Positions 7,617 through 16,978 are shown, counted from the stretch's first letter. The stretch: DNA of 50,441 nt from Rhodocyclaceae bacterium (GCA_013426785.1 JACDZI010000017.1:1-50441); one strand, 5' to 3'. The notes: generated by a model from the sequence alone, not told the origin. Program-made: numbers and translations.

Positions 7617-9332
7617 CTAAGCTATTCCCGGATTGCCGGCGATGCCAATCAGCTTAGGTGTATTGAGTTTTCGGGGCGTGATCGTCTTCTTGTTGCGCAG
7701 CCAGGTACTGACCACCTCCCAGATCGGCTCGCCCGTGGCGCCTTCGGCGACCGGCGCCCAGCCGGCCACCTTGTATTTCTTGCCCGCTTCGAGGGGTTTG
7801 CCATGCAGGCGCATGTCCTGGATGCGCTTGCCGATCTTCGCATTCGGGTCGCAGGCATACGCAAGCCCGCCGACGCGCACCATGTCGCCGCCCTGCTGGT
7901 AATAGGGGTCGGGGTTGAACAGGTTGTCGCAGACATCTTCGAGGATCATCTTGATCTGCTCGCCGCTCATCTCGGTCAGCGTCGAGGCGGGGTAGGTGAT
8001 GGCGGTCTGATCCATGACATGCTCGAAGGTGATGGTTTGCCCCGGCAGGATGGTCGTGCCCCAGCGGAAGCCGGGCGAGAAGGCGAGGTCGGCGCCTTTC
8101 ACTTCCATCAGCGCGTCGACGATGAGCTGGTCCCAGCTGCCGTTGAAGTTGCCGCGGCGGTAGAGCAGACCTTCGGAGACGGCGAGTTTTTCTTCGAGTT
8201 TGCCGAGATAGGGGGCACGGATCTTGTCGATCAGCGCTGCCATTTCCGCATCGGCCGGCAGGAGATTGGAGAACACCGGCAGCAGCTTGTAGCGGAAGTC
8301 TGAAACCTTCCCGCCCTTGACGTCGAAGTCCAGCACGCCGAGGAACTTGCCGTTCGAGCCGGCGTTGGTGACCAGCGTGACGCCGCCCTGGTTCTGCACC
8401 TTGACCGGCTGCGGCACACCGTCATGCGTGTGGCCGCCGAAAATGGCGTCGATGCCGGTGACGCGCGCGGCTATCTTGAGGTCGACGTCCATGCCGTTGT
8501 GCGAGAGTACGACGACGACCTGCGCGCCGGCAGCGCGGGCCTCGTTGACGACCTTTTGCATTTCCTCGTCCTGGATGCCGAAGGTCCAGTCGGGCACCAT
8601 CCAGCGCGGGTTGGCGATAGGGGTGTAGGGGAAGGCCTGGCCGACGACGGCGACCTTCACGCCGTTCATTTCGCGCAGCGCATAGGGCTTGAACACCGGG
8701 TCGCCGAAATCGGTGGTCTTGACGTTCTGGGCGAGGAATTCGATCTTGCCGGCGAAGTCTTTTTCGACAATTTGCTTGACCCGCTCATGACCCAGCGTGA
8801 ATTCCCAGTGGGGGGCCATCATGTCGACGCCGAGCAGCTTGCAGGCATCGACCATGTCCTGCCCCTGGGTCCATAGCGCCGTACCCGAGCCCTGCCAGGT
8901 GTCGCCACCGTCGAGCAACAGGGCAGATGGGCGGCTGGCGCGCAGTTGCTTGACCAAGGTGGCGAGGTGGGCGAAACCGCCGACCTGCCCGTAGGTCTTT
9001 GCCGCCTGAGCGAAATCGAGATAGGTGAAGGCGTGCGCCTCGCGTCCGCCCGGTTTGATGCCGTAGGTTTTCAGCAGTTTTTCGCCGACCAGGTGGGGAG
9101 TCTTGCCGAGCGCACTGCCGATACCGATATTGACGTTCGGTTCGCGGAACCAGATCGGCAGCAGTTGCGCATGGCAGTCGGTGAAGTGCAGGAAATGTAC
9201 GTTGCCGAAATGCGGGACGTCGTATAGTCGCTCGCCGCCCTGCGCGGCCAGCACGGAGCGGGAATCGAGGGCAAACCCGGCGGCCGAGGCGGCAGCCAGG
9301 ATCTGCAGGAATTCGCGGCGGTTCATGGACAT
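7617..9332 (-). CDS. soxB: Thiosulfohydrolase SoxB
   Basis: SoxB, a dimanganese enzyme of the 5'-nucleotidase/calcineurin-phosphatase fold, hydrolyses the terminal sulfone from cysteine-S-sulfonate on SoxY, releasing sulfate in the periplasm. The 571-residue product has the usual length. A twin-arginine signal (NRREFLQILAAASAAG) targets it for folded export by Tat. The metal-binding start HFTDCHAQLLP is at about residues 49-59, and GGHTHDGVPQP carries further His ligands near residue 300. The upstream ATG at 9332 is preferred: AAGGA lies 6 bp ahead of it; an alternative ATG is two codons inside. A strong hairpin with a T-run separates it from soxX, so its expression may be lower than, or independent of, soxYZAX. 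Confidence 0.95.
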   Translation of the reverse strand: MSMNRREFLQILAAASAAGFALDSRSVLAAQGGERLYDVPHFGNVHFLHFTDCHAQLLPIWFREPNVNIGIGSALGKTPHLVGEKLLKTYGIKPGGREAHAFTYLDFAQAAKTYGQVGGFAHLATLVKQLRASRPSALLLDGGDTWQGSGTALWTQGQDMVDACKLLGVDMMAPHWEFTLGHERVKQIVEKDFAGKIEFLAQNVKTTDFGDPVFKPYALREMNGVKVAVVGQAFPYTPIANPRWMVPDWTFGIQDEEMQKVVNEARAAGAQVVVVLSHNGMDVDLKIAARVTGIDAIFGGHTHDGVPQPVKVQNQGGVTLVTNAGSNGKFLGVLDFDVKGGKVSDFRYKLLPVFSNLLPADAEMAALIDKIRAPYLGKLEEKLAVSEGLLYRRGNFNGSWDQLIVDALMEVKGADLAFSPGFRWGTTILPGQTITFEHVMDQTAITYPASTLTEMSGEQIKMILEDVCDNLFNPDPYYQQGGDMVRVGGLAYACDPNAKIGKRIQDMRLHGKPLEAGKKYKVAGWAPVAEGATGEPIWEVVSTWLRNKKTITPRKLNTPKLIGIAGNPGIA

Positions 9333-9348
9333 GGGATTTCCTTGGACG

Positions 9349-9375
9349 AAAAAAAGCCTGGCGGGGCCAGGCTTT
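9349..9375 (-). terminator. Intrinsic terminator between soxX and soxB
   Basis: A perfect 10 bp stem (AAAGCCTGGC / GCCAGGCTTT) with a 3-nt loop, read from the minus strand and followed directly by a T-run. It is downstream of the soxX stop and 17 bp ahead of the soxB start, and should stop or attenuate transcripts coming from soxYZAX. Confidence 0.85.
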
Positions 9376-9389
9376 CGGGTTGCGGCAGC

Positions 9390-10001
9390 TTACTTGTTGA
9401 CCGGCGATTCGGGGTCGAGCAGCAGGGCAACCAGATCCTTGATCTGCTTCTCGTTCAGCGCACCGACATGGCCAAAACGCGGCATGGCCGAGCAGGCACT
9501 GAAGGCCTTGGAGTTGTAGATCTGCGAATAGGCGTTTTTCTGCGCTTCCAGGCTGGTGCCCTTGAGCTTGCCATAGCCGACGAGACTGGGGCCGATGGTG
9601 CCGAAGGAGATTTCATTCTTCGAGATGCGGTGGCAGTTGTAGCAGTTGCCGCCGTTGGGTTGGCCGGCCTTGTCGCTCCAGGTCATGCCGCGCCCGCTCT
9701 GGGCCAGCTTTTCGCCTTCCTTCCAGTCGCCCATGTGTGTACCGTCAGCCGGCAAGCGGATGGCTACCGCCTGTTCGGCTTCGATGGCTTCGGCGACATC
9801 GGGTTTGGGTTTGTTGCCGGTCTGGTTACAGGTTTGCAGCAGTTTGTCGGCTTCGAGGCGATCCATGCCGGCGATGCCCTTGGCCTGGAAGTCGCGCTTC
9901 ATGCTGTCGATGGCGAATCTGAGCTTGCCCTCAGGACCGGTGGGTTGGCTGGCGCAACCGGCAACCAGGAGAACGGCGAGGGGGATGAGGTAATTTTTCA
10001 T
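9390..10001 (-). CDS. soxX: Sulfur-oxidising cytochrome c subunit SoxX
   Basis: SoxX is the small c-type cytochrome of SoxAX, which oxidatively joins thiosulfate to the SoxY cysteine in the periplasm. The 203-residue product has one heme site, CYNCH, at about residue 120 and a likely distal Met in SACSAMPRFGHVG. The N-terminus MKNYLIPLAVLLVAGCAS has a lipobox (LVAGC), so the mature protein is probably a lipoprotein, unlike classical soluble SoxX. It also has a longer N-terminal part (about residues 20-100) than short SoxX proteins. soxA lies 12 bp upstream, implying co-translation of the two partners. A strong terminator follows. Confidence 0.9.
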   Translation of the reverse strand: MKNYLIPLAVLLVAGCASQPTGPEGKLRFAIDSMKRDFQAKGIAGMDRLEADKLLQTCNQTGNKPKPDVAEAIEAEQAVAIRLPADGTHMGDWKEGEKLAQSGRGMTWSDKAGQPNGGNCYNCHRISKNEISFGTIGPSLVGYGKLKGTSLEAQKNAYSQIYNSKAFSACSAMPRFGHVGALNEKQIKDLVALLLDPESPVNK

Positions 10002-10013
10002 GTGCGTTCTCCG

Positions 10014-10841
10014 TTAGCGCTTGAGGGCCGGGCCCTTGTACTCGGCACCGGTCGCCATGACCGCCATGTAGGTGATCAGGGCATTGACGGATTCGGACAT
10101 GTACTTGGGTTCCGGGAGGCGTTGCTGGCGGAAGCAGTCGTTGATGCGCCACTGCATGCTATGCACCTGGCTGGTGGAGACCCGGTAGGCCGGCCAGCCG
10201 ATGTAGGCGCGCTGGTTGTCGGCGGCCTTGGTCAGGTTGGGCAGTTCCTGCAGGCGGATGCGTTTGCCATCCTGGCCGTGGCAGGTGGCGCACGAGAAGT
10301 CGTAGGGGCCGGCACGAACATGGAAGATCGACTGGCCGAGTTCGAATGCGGCCTTTTCCTGCGGATGTGTGTTTGGCGGCGCGATCTTGAAACCCTTTGA
10401 GGCGGTGACGACATAGGTGACCAGGTCTTCCATCAGCGAGGGTTTGTCGGCGGAGCCAAATGGCCGCTTGCGCATGTCAGCTTCGCTGATGCCCTGCACG
10501 GTCATCATGCACCAGGCGATGCGGGATTCGATGTCCATCACGCGGCCCGCGTCTTCGAAGTAACGAGGCGTCTGGGCATAGGCACCTTTGACGATGCCCG
10601 CGCCGAGGCCGAGGTCACATTTTTCGAGCGAAACGTTGTTCGGTCCTGCCGGCTTCTTCCAAGCGGCCTCACCGCGCATTTCGTAAAGTTCGGCCGGGTT
10701 GTCGTCGCCGAGCATCTCGCGGTATTTTTCGATGCCGGCGATGGTCTCGTCCTTTTTCTGCGCCAGGCTCGGCGTGGCGAACGAGAGCCCGAGCACTCCG
10801 CATAGACTGACCAAGGCGGCCGCCATGATGCGCTTTTTCAT
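10014..10841 (-). CDS. soxA: Sulfur-oxidising cytochrome c subunit SoxA
   Basis: SoxA, 275 residues from the ATG at 10841 (MKKRIMAAALVSLCG, a Sec signal ending near SLAQ). One heme motif, CATCH, is present. The cysteine needed as active-site ligand is in NDCFRQQRLPEP. The first heme of diheme SoxA is missing: where it would sit only single cysteines occur (LEKC and IAWC), as in monoheme SoxA proteins where the pair is thought to form a disulfide. It pairs with SoxX encoded 12 bp downstream. A longer reading from a GTG or TTG further upstream is possible but would put residues ahead of the signal peptide. Function follows from the family and the operon. Confidence 0.93.
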   Translation of the reverse strand: MKKRIMAAALVSLCGVLGLSFATPSLAQKKDETIAGIEKYREMLGDDNPAELYEMRGEAAWKKPAGPNNVSLEKCDLGLGAGIVKGAYAQTPRYFEDAGRVMDIESRIAWCMMTVQGISEADMRKRPFGSADKPSLMEDLVTYVVTASKGFKIAPPNTHPQEKAAFELGQSIFHVRAGPYDFSCATCHGQDGKRIRLQELPNLTKAADNQRAYIGWPAYRVSTSQVHSMQWRINDCFRQQRLPEPKYMSESVNALITYMAVMATGAEYKGPALKR

Positions 10842-10916
10842 GTTTTGTCTCCTCCAGGGGTTACGCACTGCCGGCCTTGGCACCGGCCTGTGTGCGCTAG
10901 AGCTTGTCTATGCGTG

Positions 10917-11228
10917 TCAGGCGATGCTGGCTTCGTCGGTACGCGAGTCGCCCTTGTTGTCCTTCCAAGTGACGGCAACCTTGTCGCCAGCCTTGGCGCC
11001 TTTGACCTTGAAGCCGAACACCGGATTGCGCGATACCGAGCCGCCGGTCTGGCCGGAGACCACGTTCTTGCCATTGAGCGCGACGGTGACGGTCTGGATG
11101 TAATGTGCCGGGATGATCTTGCCATCGCTGTCCTTGCGCTGGCCGGTCTCCATCGGGTGCGACATCAGCACGCGGATTTCGGCCACGTCCCCCTTTATCT
11201 GGGCGCGAATTTTCATTGGATCTGCCAT
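10917..11228 (-). CDS. soxZ: Sulfur carrier complex protein SoxZ
   Basis: SoxZ, 103 residues, forms the SoxYZ carrier heterodimer; it lacks a signal peptide, as is normal, because it is exported piggy-back with Tat-targeted SoxY. The sequence opens with MADPMKIRAQIKGDVAEIRV and contains the family block MSHPMETGQRKDSDGKIIPA, followed by an immunoglobulin-like beta fold. soxY is immediately upstream (28 bp) and soxA lies 75 bp downstream. Confidence 0.95.
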   Translation of the reverse strand: MADPMKIRAQIKGDVAEIRVLMSHPMETGQRKDSDGKIIPAHYIQTVTVALNGKNVVSGQTGGSVSRNPVFGFKVKGAKAGDKVAVTWKDNKGDSRTDEASIA

Positions 11229-11256
11229 GTTCCTGTCCTTTCCTTATCCTGTTGGA

Positions 11257-11727
11257 TCAGCCGCCGCAGCCGCCGACCGTGACCTTGACTTCCTTCTGCG
11301 TGCTGTAGAACTTGCCGTCGGCCTTGGCGATAGCGCGGATGACCGACGTGTCGGCCACCTTGACGCGGATCGAAACATCGGTCATCGCCCCGTTCGAGAA
11401 CTCGAACTGCGAACTGAGCGGGAAGGGGTTCTTGAGGATCAGGATGGCGATCGAAGTGGTGTTCGGAATATTGCTGCTGACGTCGACGGGAACAACGGAG
11501 CCGTTTTCGGCGATTTCCGGGGCCTTGATGACCAGATCTTTGTGGTCGGCGGCGCTTGCTGCACCCAGGCTCTTCAATGCTTCATTGATATCCTTGGCCT
11601 CGAAGGCCGCCTTGTTCCAGTCTTCGGCGTAAGCCAGCGTCGGCTTCAGTACACCGGCCGCGAGCAATCCGGCGAGCATGCCCGTCGCGCCTGCCCCCTT
11701 GAGCACGGTTCTGCGAATCATGTCCAT
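11257..11727 (-). CDS. soxY: Sulfur carrier protein SoxY
   Basis: SoxY carries the sulfur chain on a C-terminal cysteine during periplasmic thiosulfate oxidation. The diagnostic GGCGG end is present (VTVGGCGG at the C-terminus). The 156-residue reading starts at the ATG at 11727, giving a Tat signal with RRTVLKGAG and a hydrophobic stretch ending near LAYA; AGGAGG lies about 10 nt ahead. The open frame extends further upstream but with no signal-like sequence. It is the first gene of soxYZAX; a candidate promoter and operator lie about 60-85 bp upstream. No soxCD is found nearby, so oxidation of the sulfane sulfur probably takes another route. Confidence 0.95.
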   Translation of the reverse strand: MDMIRRTVLKGAGATGMLAGLLAAGVLKPTLAYAEDWNKAAFEAKDINEALKSLGAASAADHKDLVIKAPEIAENGSVVPVDVSSNIPNTTSIAILILKNPFPLSSQFEFSNGAMTDVSIRVKVADTSVIRAIAKADGKFYSTQKEVKVTVGGCGG

Positions 11728-11783
11728 TGCGAGATTTCCTCCTCTGTTGAGTGCGTTGATATTGTCAGGACTGCTGGCTGGTA

Positions 11784-11812
11784 ATTCTGTCGATATTTCC
11801 ATCGACGCACAA
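11784..11812 (-). promoter_or_regulatory. Candidate soxY promoter with operator in spacer
   Basis: Read on the minus strand: TTGTGC (-35-like), a 17 bp spacer, then CAGAAT (-10-like). The spacer is almost entirely an inverted repeat, GTCGAT / ATCGAC with a 6-nt centre (11789-11806). A dyad exactly between -35 and -10 suggests a repressor or MerR-type regulator. The hexamers are weak matches, so this is tentative. Confidence 0.4.
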
Positions 11813-11856
11813 GCGCCAGATAGTTATGCGCGCATCAGTAGGACAAATACCCCGGA

Positions 11857-12654
11857 CTAGGGTTTCTCGATCAGGGCATAAGCCGAGTGGTTGTGGATGG
11901 ACTCGAAGTTCTCCGATTCCACGGTATAGGCGACGATACGCGGGTCGGCGTTCAGCGCGCCGGCGACGTCACGGACGATATCCTCGACGAACTTCGGGTT
12001 GTCGTAGGCACGCTCGGTAACGTATTTCTCGTCAGGTCGCTTGAGCAGGCCGTAGAGTTCGCAGGATGCTTGGCTTTCGGCCATCTGTACCAATTCCTCG
12101 ATCCAGACAAAGCTGTTGGTGGTCGCGGTGATGGTGATGTGGGAACGCTGGTTGTGGGCCCCGCGCTCGGAGATTTGTTTCGAGCAGGGGCACAGGCTGG
12201 TGGCCGGAACCACGACACGCGTCGTCTGGCGGTATTGATTGCCTTCGACGATTTCACCGACGAAGGTGACCTCGTAATCCAGCAGGCTCTTCACCTGCGA
12301 GATCGGTGCCTGCTTGTTGATGAAATAGGGAAAACTCATTTCGAGGTGGCCCGTGGCGGCCTCCAGGCGCTGCACCATCTCGCGCAGCATCGACTCGAAA
12401 CTTTCGACCGAGATCTCTCGCTCGTGGGCGTTGAGGATCTCGACGAAGCGCGACATGTGGGTGCCCTTGAAGTTGTGCGGCAGCCCGACATACATGTTGA
12501 AGGTGGCGATGGTGTGCTGCACGCCGCCATCCTTGTCCAGTACCTTCACCGGGTGGCGGATCGACTTGATGCCGACCTTGTTGATCGGCAGTTGGCGCGA
12601 ATCGTTGCTGGATTGGACGTCAGGAATGGCCATCATGATGTCTTTCATGTTCAC
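11857..12654 (-). CDS. folE2: GTP cyclohydrolase FolE2
   Basis: A type IB GTP cyclohydrolase (FolE2/COG1469) that converts GTP to dihydroneopterin triphosphate, the first step of folate and 7-deazapurine (queuosine) synthesis, without an obligatory zinc. The 265-residue product has the family block [18 protein letters not shown] and the metal-binding Cys in [12 protein letters not shown], with His in SIHNHSAYA. queG, the last step of queuosine synthesis, is also in this window, though not in the same operon. The GTG at 12654 is 7 nt after GGAGG; an ATG two codons later is the alternative. A sigma-70-like promoter lies just upstream. Confidence 0.94.
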   Translation of the reverse strand: MNMKDIMMAIPDVQSSNDSRQLPINKVGIKSIRHPVKVLDKDGGVQHTIATFNMYVGLPHNFKGTHMSRFVEILNAHEREISVESFESMLREMVQRLEAATGHLEMSFPYFINKQAPISQVKSLLDYEVTFVGEIVEGNQYRQTTRVVVPATSLCPCSKQISERGAHNQRSHITITATTNSFVWIEELVQMAESQASCELYGLLKRPDEKYVTERAYDNPKFVEDIVRDVAGALNADPRIVAYTVESENFESIHNHSAYALIEKP

Positions 12655-12687
12655 GGGAGTGCCTCCGTCGGGTTGACAAGGCGACCC

Positions 12688-12715
12688 AATATAGCATCCC
12701 GATAAAAATACTCAA
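12688..12715 (-). promoter_or_regulatory. Probable folE2 promoter
   Basis: On the minus strand TTGAGT is followed after 16 bp by TATATT, giving a predicted start site about 25-30 bp ahead of folE2. The -35 box overlaps the dxs stop codon, so folE2 can be expressed apart from the xseB-ispA-dxs operon upstream. Confidence 0.55.
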
Positions 12716-14562
12716 GTAATCGATGCCCGGAATGTCTGGATGCTTTCCGCGATTCCGGACGCGCTCAGACCGACTTCGGCGAGCAGTTGCGTTTGTTCGC
12801 CGTGTTCGATGAAGCGGTCCGGCAGGCCAAGGCGCAACAACGGTTTGAAGATACCCATGTCTGCCAGGGCGCGGGCGACCTCGGCGCCGCCGCCGCCAAT
12901 GATGGCATTTTCTTCAACCGTGACCAGCAGATCATGCGATTTGGCGATTTCCCTGATCAGCTCCAGATCGAGCGGCTTGACGAAACGCATGTTGGCGACC
13001 GTGGCATCCAGTGTTTCCGCCGCGTTAAGGCTGGCGGCCAGCAGGGTGCCGAAAGCCAGGATGGCAACGCCCTTGCCCTGGCGGCGGATTTCACCCTTGC
13101 CGATCTCAATGGTGTCGAGTGTCATTTCCGGAGCGGTATTGCCGCCACCGCGTGGATAGCGTACGGCGGCGGGTCCGGGATGTTGGTAGGCCGTGGTCAG
13201 CATGCGGCGACATTCGGCCTCATCGGACGCCGCCATGATGACCAGATTCGGCACGCATACCAGAAAGGACAGGTCGAAGGCACCCTGATGGGTGGCACCA
13301 TCGGCACCAACCAGGCCGCCGCGGTCGATAGCGAACGTGACATCGAGGTTTTGCAGGGCGATGTCGTGGATCAGTTGGTCGTAGGCGCGCTGCAGGAAGG
13401 TGGAATAGATCGCCACCACTGGTTTCATGCCTTCGCAGGCTAGGCCGGCAGCGAAAGTCAGTGCATGCTGCTCGGCGATGCCGACATCGTGGAAGCGGGT
13501 CGGGAATGCCGCGGCAAAGCGCGTCAGGCCGGAGCCCTCGCACATGGCAGGCGTGATGCCGACCAGACGGTTGTCACTCGTCGCCATGTCATAGAGCCAG
13601 TCTCCGAAAACCTGTGTGTAGGTCATCTTGCCGCCACCCTTGCCCGACTGGATACCGTTGGTGGCGTCGAATTTCGAGACGCCGTGGTAGAGCACCGGAT
13701 CGGACTCGGCGAGCTTGTAGCCCTGGCCCTTACGCGTGATGACATGCAGGAAATACGGACCCTCGCGCTCGCGCATGTTCTGTAGAGTCGGGATTAGCGA
13801 GTCGAGATCGTGGCCGTTGATCGGGCCGATGTAGTTGAAGCCGAGTTCCTCGAACAGAGTGCCGGGAACGAACATGCCCTTGACGTGTTCCTCGGCACGC
13901 TTGGCCAGTTCCAGCAGCGAGGGCGACATCGACAGGAACTTGCCGGTAGCGTCGCGTGCGGCATTGAAGGTGCGGCCGGAAAACAGTCGCGCCAGATACT
14001 TGTTGAGGGCGCCGACCGGCGGCGAAATTGACATGTCATTGTCGTTGAGGATGACGAGCAGGTTGGCGTCGATCACGCCGGCGTTGTTCATCGCCTCGAA
14101 GGCCTGGCCGGCGGTCATTGCGCCATCGCCGATGATGGCGACCACGCGGCGGGATTCACCCTTGTCGCGGGCCGCCACGGCCATGCCCAGTGCGGCCGAG
14201 ATCGAGGTCGAGGAATGGCCGACGCCGAAGGTGTCGTAGGGGCTCTCGTCTCGCTTCGGGAAACCCGACACGCCGCCCTGCATGCGCAGGCGATCCATGC
14301 CGAAGCGGCGCCCCGTCAGAATCTTGTGCACGTAGGTCTGGTGTCCGACATCCCAGACCAGTCGGTCATCGGGTGTATCGAAAACGTAATGGAGAGCAAT
14401 GGTCAGTTCGACGGTGCCAAGGTTCGATGACAGATGGCCACCTGTCTTGGCAACCGAGTCGACGAGAAAGGCACGCAGCTCGTCGGCGAGTTGCGGCAAC
14501 TGCTCGCGTGACAGCTGGCGAAGGTCGGACGGATCGGCAATGGTGTTGAGCAAGGTGGTCAT
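12712..14562 (-). CDS. dxs: 1-deoxy-D-xylulose-5-phosphate synthase
   Basis: DXS makes 1-deoxy-D-xylulose 5-phosphate from pyruvate and glyceraldehyde 3-phosphate, the entry step of the MEP isoprenoid pathway, in the cytoplasm. At 616 residues the length is typical. Thiamine-diphosphate binding is seen in the [18 protein letters not shown] region and in [12 protein letters not shown]; the transketolase-like pyrimidine domain has [18 protein letters not shown]. It is the third gene of an xseB-ispA-dxs operon, 2 bp after the ispA stop. ispH, the last MEP enzyme, is also in the window at 25.6 kb. Confidence 0.97.
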   Translation of the reverse strand: MTTLLNTIADPSDLRQLSREQLPQLADELRAFLVDSVAKTGGHLSSNLGTVELTIALHYVFDTPDDRLVWDVGHQTYVHKILTGRRFGMDRLRMQGGVSGFPKRDESPYDTFGVGHSSTSISAALGMAVAARDKGESRRVVAIIGDGAMTAGQAFEAMNNAGVIDANLLVILNDNDMSISPPVGALNKYLARLFSGRTFNAARDATGKFLSMSPSLLELAKRAEEHVKGMFVPGTLFEELGFNYIGPINGHDLDSLIPTLQNMREREGPYFLHVITRKGQGYKLAESDPVLYHGVSKFDATNGIQSGKGGGKMTYTQVFGDWLYDMATSDNRLVGITPAMCEGSGLTRFAAAFPTRFHDVGIAEQHALTFAAGLACEGMKPVVAIYSTFLQRAYDQLIHDIALQNLDVTFAIDRGGLVGADGATHQGAFDLSFLVCVPNLVIMAASDEAECRRMLTTAYQHPGPAAVRYPRGGGNTAPEMTLDTIEIGKGEIRRQGKGVAILAFGTLLAASLNAAETLDATVANMRFVKPLDLELIREIAKSHDLLVTVEENAIIGGGGAEVARALADMGIFKPLLRLGLPDRFIEHGEQTQLLAEVGLSASGIAESIQTFRASIT

Positions 14563-14564
14563 GG

Positions 14565-15455
14565 TCAGAAGCTGCGGTCGACAATGTAGTTGGTCAGTGC
14601 GTGAAGGCGGGAGGTATCCTGAGTACAGGCATCCAGGGTGGCATGGGCTTCCACGCGCAGGCGCGCCGCAAGTTCCTTGGCACGCGGCAGGCCCAGCATG
14701 CTCACATAAGTGGGCTTGTCGTTGGCGGCATCCTTGCCGGCTGTCTTGCCCAGGGTGACGGTACTGCCCTCGGCGTCGAGGATGTCATCCACCACTTGGA
14801 ACAACAGGCCGGCACGGTTGGCGAAATGGCCCAGGGCTGCCAGCGTGGCGGCATCGGCCGCACCAGCGTGCGCACCCAGCAGCACGGCGGCACGGATCAG
14901 CGCTCCCGTCTTGTGGATATGCATGAATTCAAGTTCTTCCACCGTCAACGCCAAGCCGATCGAGCCAAGGTCGATGGCTTGGCCACCGGCCATGCCGCGC
15001 GAGCCGGAAGCCTGTGTGAGCAGGACCAGCATGGTCAGTTGCCGCTCAGGCGCCAGGGTGGCCTGATGTTCGGCGAGTAACTGGAAGGCCAGGGTTTGCA
15101 GGGCATCGCCCACCAGCAGGGCGGTCGCTTCGTCATATTCGACATGGCAGGTGGGGCGACCGCGCCGCAACACGTCGTTGTCCATGCAGGGCAGATCGTC
15201 ATGCACCAATGAATAGGCGTGGATCAGTTCGACGGCGCACGCCGCGACATCCACCCGTTGCGGATCGGCACCGAGCGCTTCGCCGGCGGCATGGCACAGT
15301 AGTGGGCGCATGCGCTTGCCGCCGCCAAGGCTGCTGTAGCGCATCGCCTCGTGCAGGCGTGCCGGTGCGGCGTTGGCGGCGGGCAACCAGCGCTCCAGGG
15401 CGGTTTCGGTGCGGTGCTGAATGACGGTCATCCACGCGGCGAAATCGTTCTTCAA
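14565..15455 (-). CDS. ispA: Farnesyl diphosphate synthase
   Basis: A 296-residue prenyltransferase of the short-chain trans type. The first aspartate-rich motif is in [12 protein letters not shown] and the second in [11 protein letters not shown]; these bind the magnesium and diphosphate of the allylic substrate. The small residues before the first motif ([12 protein letters not shown]) fit a farnesyl-length product. The start overlaps the xseB stop by 4 bp (ATGA), a translational coupling, and dxs follows 2 bp after the stop. The order xseB-ispA-dxs is conserved in many proteobacteria. Confidence 0.96.
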   Translation of the reverse strand: MKNDFAAWMTVIQHRTETALERWLPAANAAPARLHEAMRYSSLGGGKRMRPLLCHAAGEALGADPQRVDVAACAVELIHAYSLVHDDLPCMDNDVLRRGRPTCHVEYDEATALLVGDALQTLAFQLLAEHQATLAPERQLTMLVLLTQASGSRGMAGGQAIDLGSIGLALTVEELEFMHIHKTGALIRAAVLLGAHAGAADAATLAALGHFANRAGLLFQVVDDILDAEGSTVTLGKTAGKDAANDKPTYVSMLGLPRAKELAARLRVEAHATLDACTQDTSRLHALTNYIVDRSF

Positions 15456-15709
15456 TTGGCCTGATCTCCTAGCGGTGGTCCGTTCTCGGTAGCGAATGCG
15501 CGCAGTACGCCGTTATCGAGGATGTGAATCTTCTGCTCGGCCTGATCAAGGGTGTCCTGGCAGTAGGCAAGCAGTGCCATGCCGCGTTCATAAGCTTGCA
15601 GTGAGGCCTCAAGCGGCGCACCGCCGCCCTCGAGCGACTGGACGAGTGTTTCGAGTTCCTGCAGGGCCGCTTCGAAAGAGGCGGGTGGCTTGTTGGCGGG
15701 CGGCTTCAT
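15452..15709 (-). CDS. xseB: Exodeoxyribonuclease VII small subunit
   Basis: XseB, 85 residues, the small helical subunit of exonuclease VII that binds the large subunit XseA. The family pattern FEAALQELETLVQSLEGG, then LEASLQAYERGMALLAYCQ and LDQAEQKIHIL, is complete. The Pro-rich first ten residues are ordinary. It is the first gene of xseB-ispA-dxs and is divergent from the Rieske gene. Confidence 0.95.
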   Translation of the reverse strand: MKPPANKPPASFEAALQELETLVQSLEGGGAPLEASLQAYERGMALLAYCQDTLDQAEQKIHILDNGVLRAFATENGPPLGDQAN

Positions 15710-15868
15710 GATGGTATGGAGCGTTGTGCGAGCCGCGGAAAATAGCCTATAGCAACCCTTCCGGTCAAATCGACAGCAAATTGGCTATACTTCCCGCCCC
15801 TGTTCCATTGCCTCTTTTTGGCAGTCAGCACAGAGGTTTTCGGCTGTTTTCATTGAGGTTGGTAAATC

Positions 15869-16978
15869 ATGTCCGACATCGCATCGCGGGGGCAGCTGGC
15901 CCCGGGAGTTTCGCAGTTTCCGGTCGAATGGTATTTCGACGAAAAGCTATTCGAACTGGAGAAGAAACTTATCTTCGATGCCGGGCCGGGCTATGTCGGC
16001 CATGAATTGATGGTCCCCGAGCCGTACAACTACCGTTCGACCGAATGGACCGACCACGCCAATATCTTGGTGCGCCAGCCGGATGGTATCTATGAGATGT
16101 CAAATGTCTGCCGTCACCGTCAGGCCATCATGTTGCAAGGGAGCGGCACGGCCAGAAATGTCGTCTGCCCGATCCACCGCTGGACCTACGACACTGCGGG
16201 CGAACTGATTGGTGCGCCGCATTTTCCGGCCAATCCCTGCCTCAACCTGAACAAGACCCGGCTGGAGAACTGGAACGGTCTGCTGTTCAAAGGCCCGCGG
16301 TCCGCCAATGCCGACCTGACCGGCATGAATGTGGCCGGCGAGTTCGCTTTCTCCGGCTACAAGCTTGATCATGTCGAGTTGCACGAGTGCAACTACAACT
16401 GGAAGACCTTCATCGAGGTCTACCTAGAGGACTACCATGTGGTGCCCCACCATCCGGGCCTGGGTAATTTCGTCACCTGCGACGACCTGACCTGGCAGTT
16501 CGGCGACTGGTATTCGGTGCAGAAGGTCGGCATTACTTCGCTTGCCAGGACCGGCAGCGACACCTACGCCAAGTGGCACCGGGCGGTGCTGGACTATTAC
16601 AACGGCGAATTGCCCAGGCAGGGCGCCGTGTGGCTGACCTACTACCCCAACATCATGGTCGAGTGGTACCCGCACGTGCTGGTGGTGTCGACCCTGGTCC
16701 CGCAGGATGTGGACAAGACGCTCAATGTCGTCGAGTTCTATTACCCGGAGGACATTGCCCTGTTCGAACCCGAGTTCATCAAGGCCGAGCAGGCCGCCTA
16801 TATGGAAACGGCGATCGAGGATGATGATATCGGCGAGCGCATGGACCGCGGCCGCCATGCCCTGCTCAGGCAGGGGCGCAACGAAGTCGGCCCTTACCAG
16901 TCACCGATGGAGGATGGCATGCAGCATTTCCATGAGTTCTACCGCCGCGTCATGGCAGAAACCTTGTGCCCGCAATGA
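15869..16978 (+). CDS. Rieske non-heme iron oxygenase, alpha subunit
   Basis: A 369-residue oxygenase alpha subunit. The N-terminal Rieske [2Fe-2S] site has Cys81, His83, Cys100 and His103 (CRHR ... CPIH). The catalytic domain has the mononuclear iron motif NWKTFIEVYLEDYHVVPHHP with His190 and His195 as ligands and a bridging acidic residue at 187/188. No reductase, ferredoxin or beta subunit gene is adjacent, so the electron donor is encoded elsewhere. The stop overlaps the start of a STAS-like gene, which in turn overlaps a sulfurtransferase gene; the three look like one operon. AGG lies upstream of the ATG. The substrate cannot be told from sequence: aromatic or quaternary-amine compounds are typical of the family. 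Confidence 0.9.
   Translation: MSDIASRGQLAPGVSQFPVEWYFDEKLFELEKKLIFDAGPGYVGHELMVPEPYNYRSTEWTDHANILVRQPDGIYEMSNVCRHRQAIMLQGSGTARNVVCPIHRWTYDTAGELIGAPHFPANPCLNLNKTRLENWNGLLFKGPRSANADLTGMNVAGEFAFSGYKLDHVELHECNYNWKTFIEVYLEDYHVVPHHPGLGNFVTCDDLTWQFGDWYSVQKVGITSLARTGSDTYAKWHRAVLDYYNGELPRQGAVWLTYYPNIMVEWYPHVLVVSTLVPQDVDKTLNVVEFYYPEDIALFEPEFIKAEQAAYMETAIEDDDIGERMDRGRHALLRQGRNEVGPYQSPMEDGMQHFHEFYRRVMAETLCPQ

Noticed and set aside
15710-15868. A promoter for the Rieske gene around TATACT near 15787
   Set aside because: The -10-like box has no -35 at a proper distance, so it was not listed.
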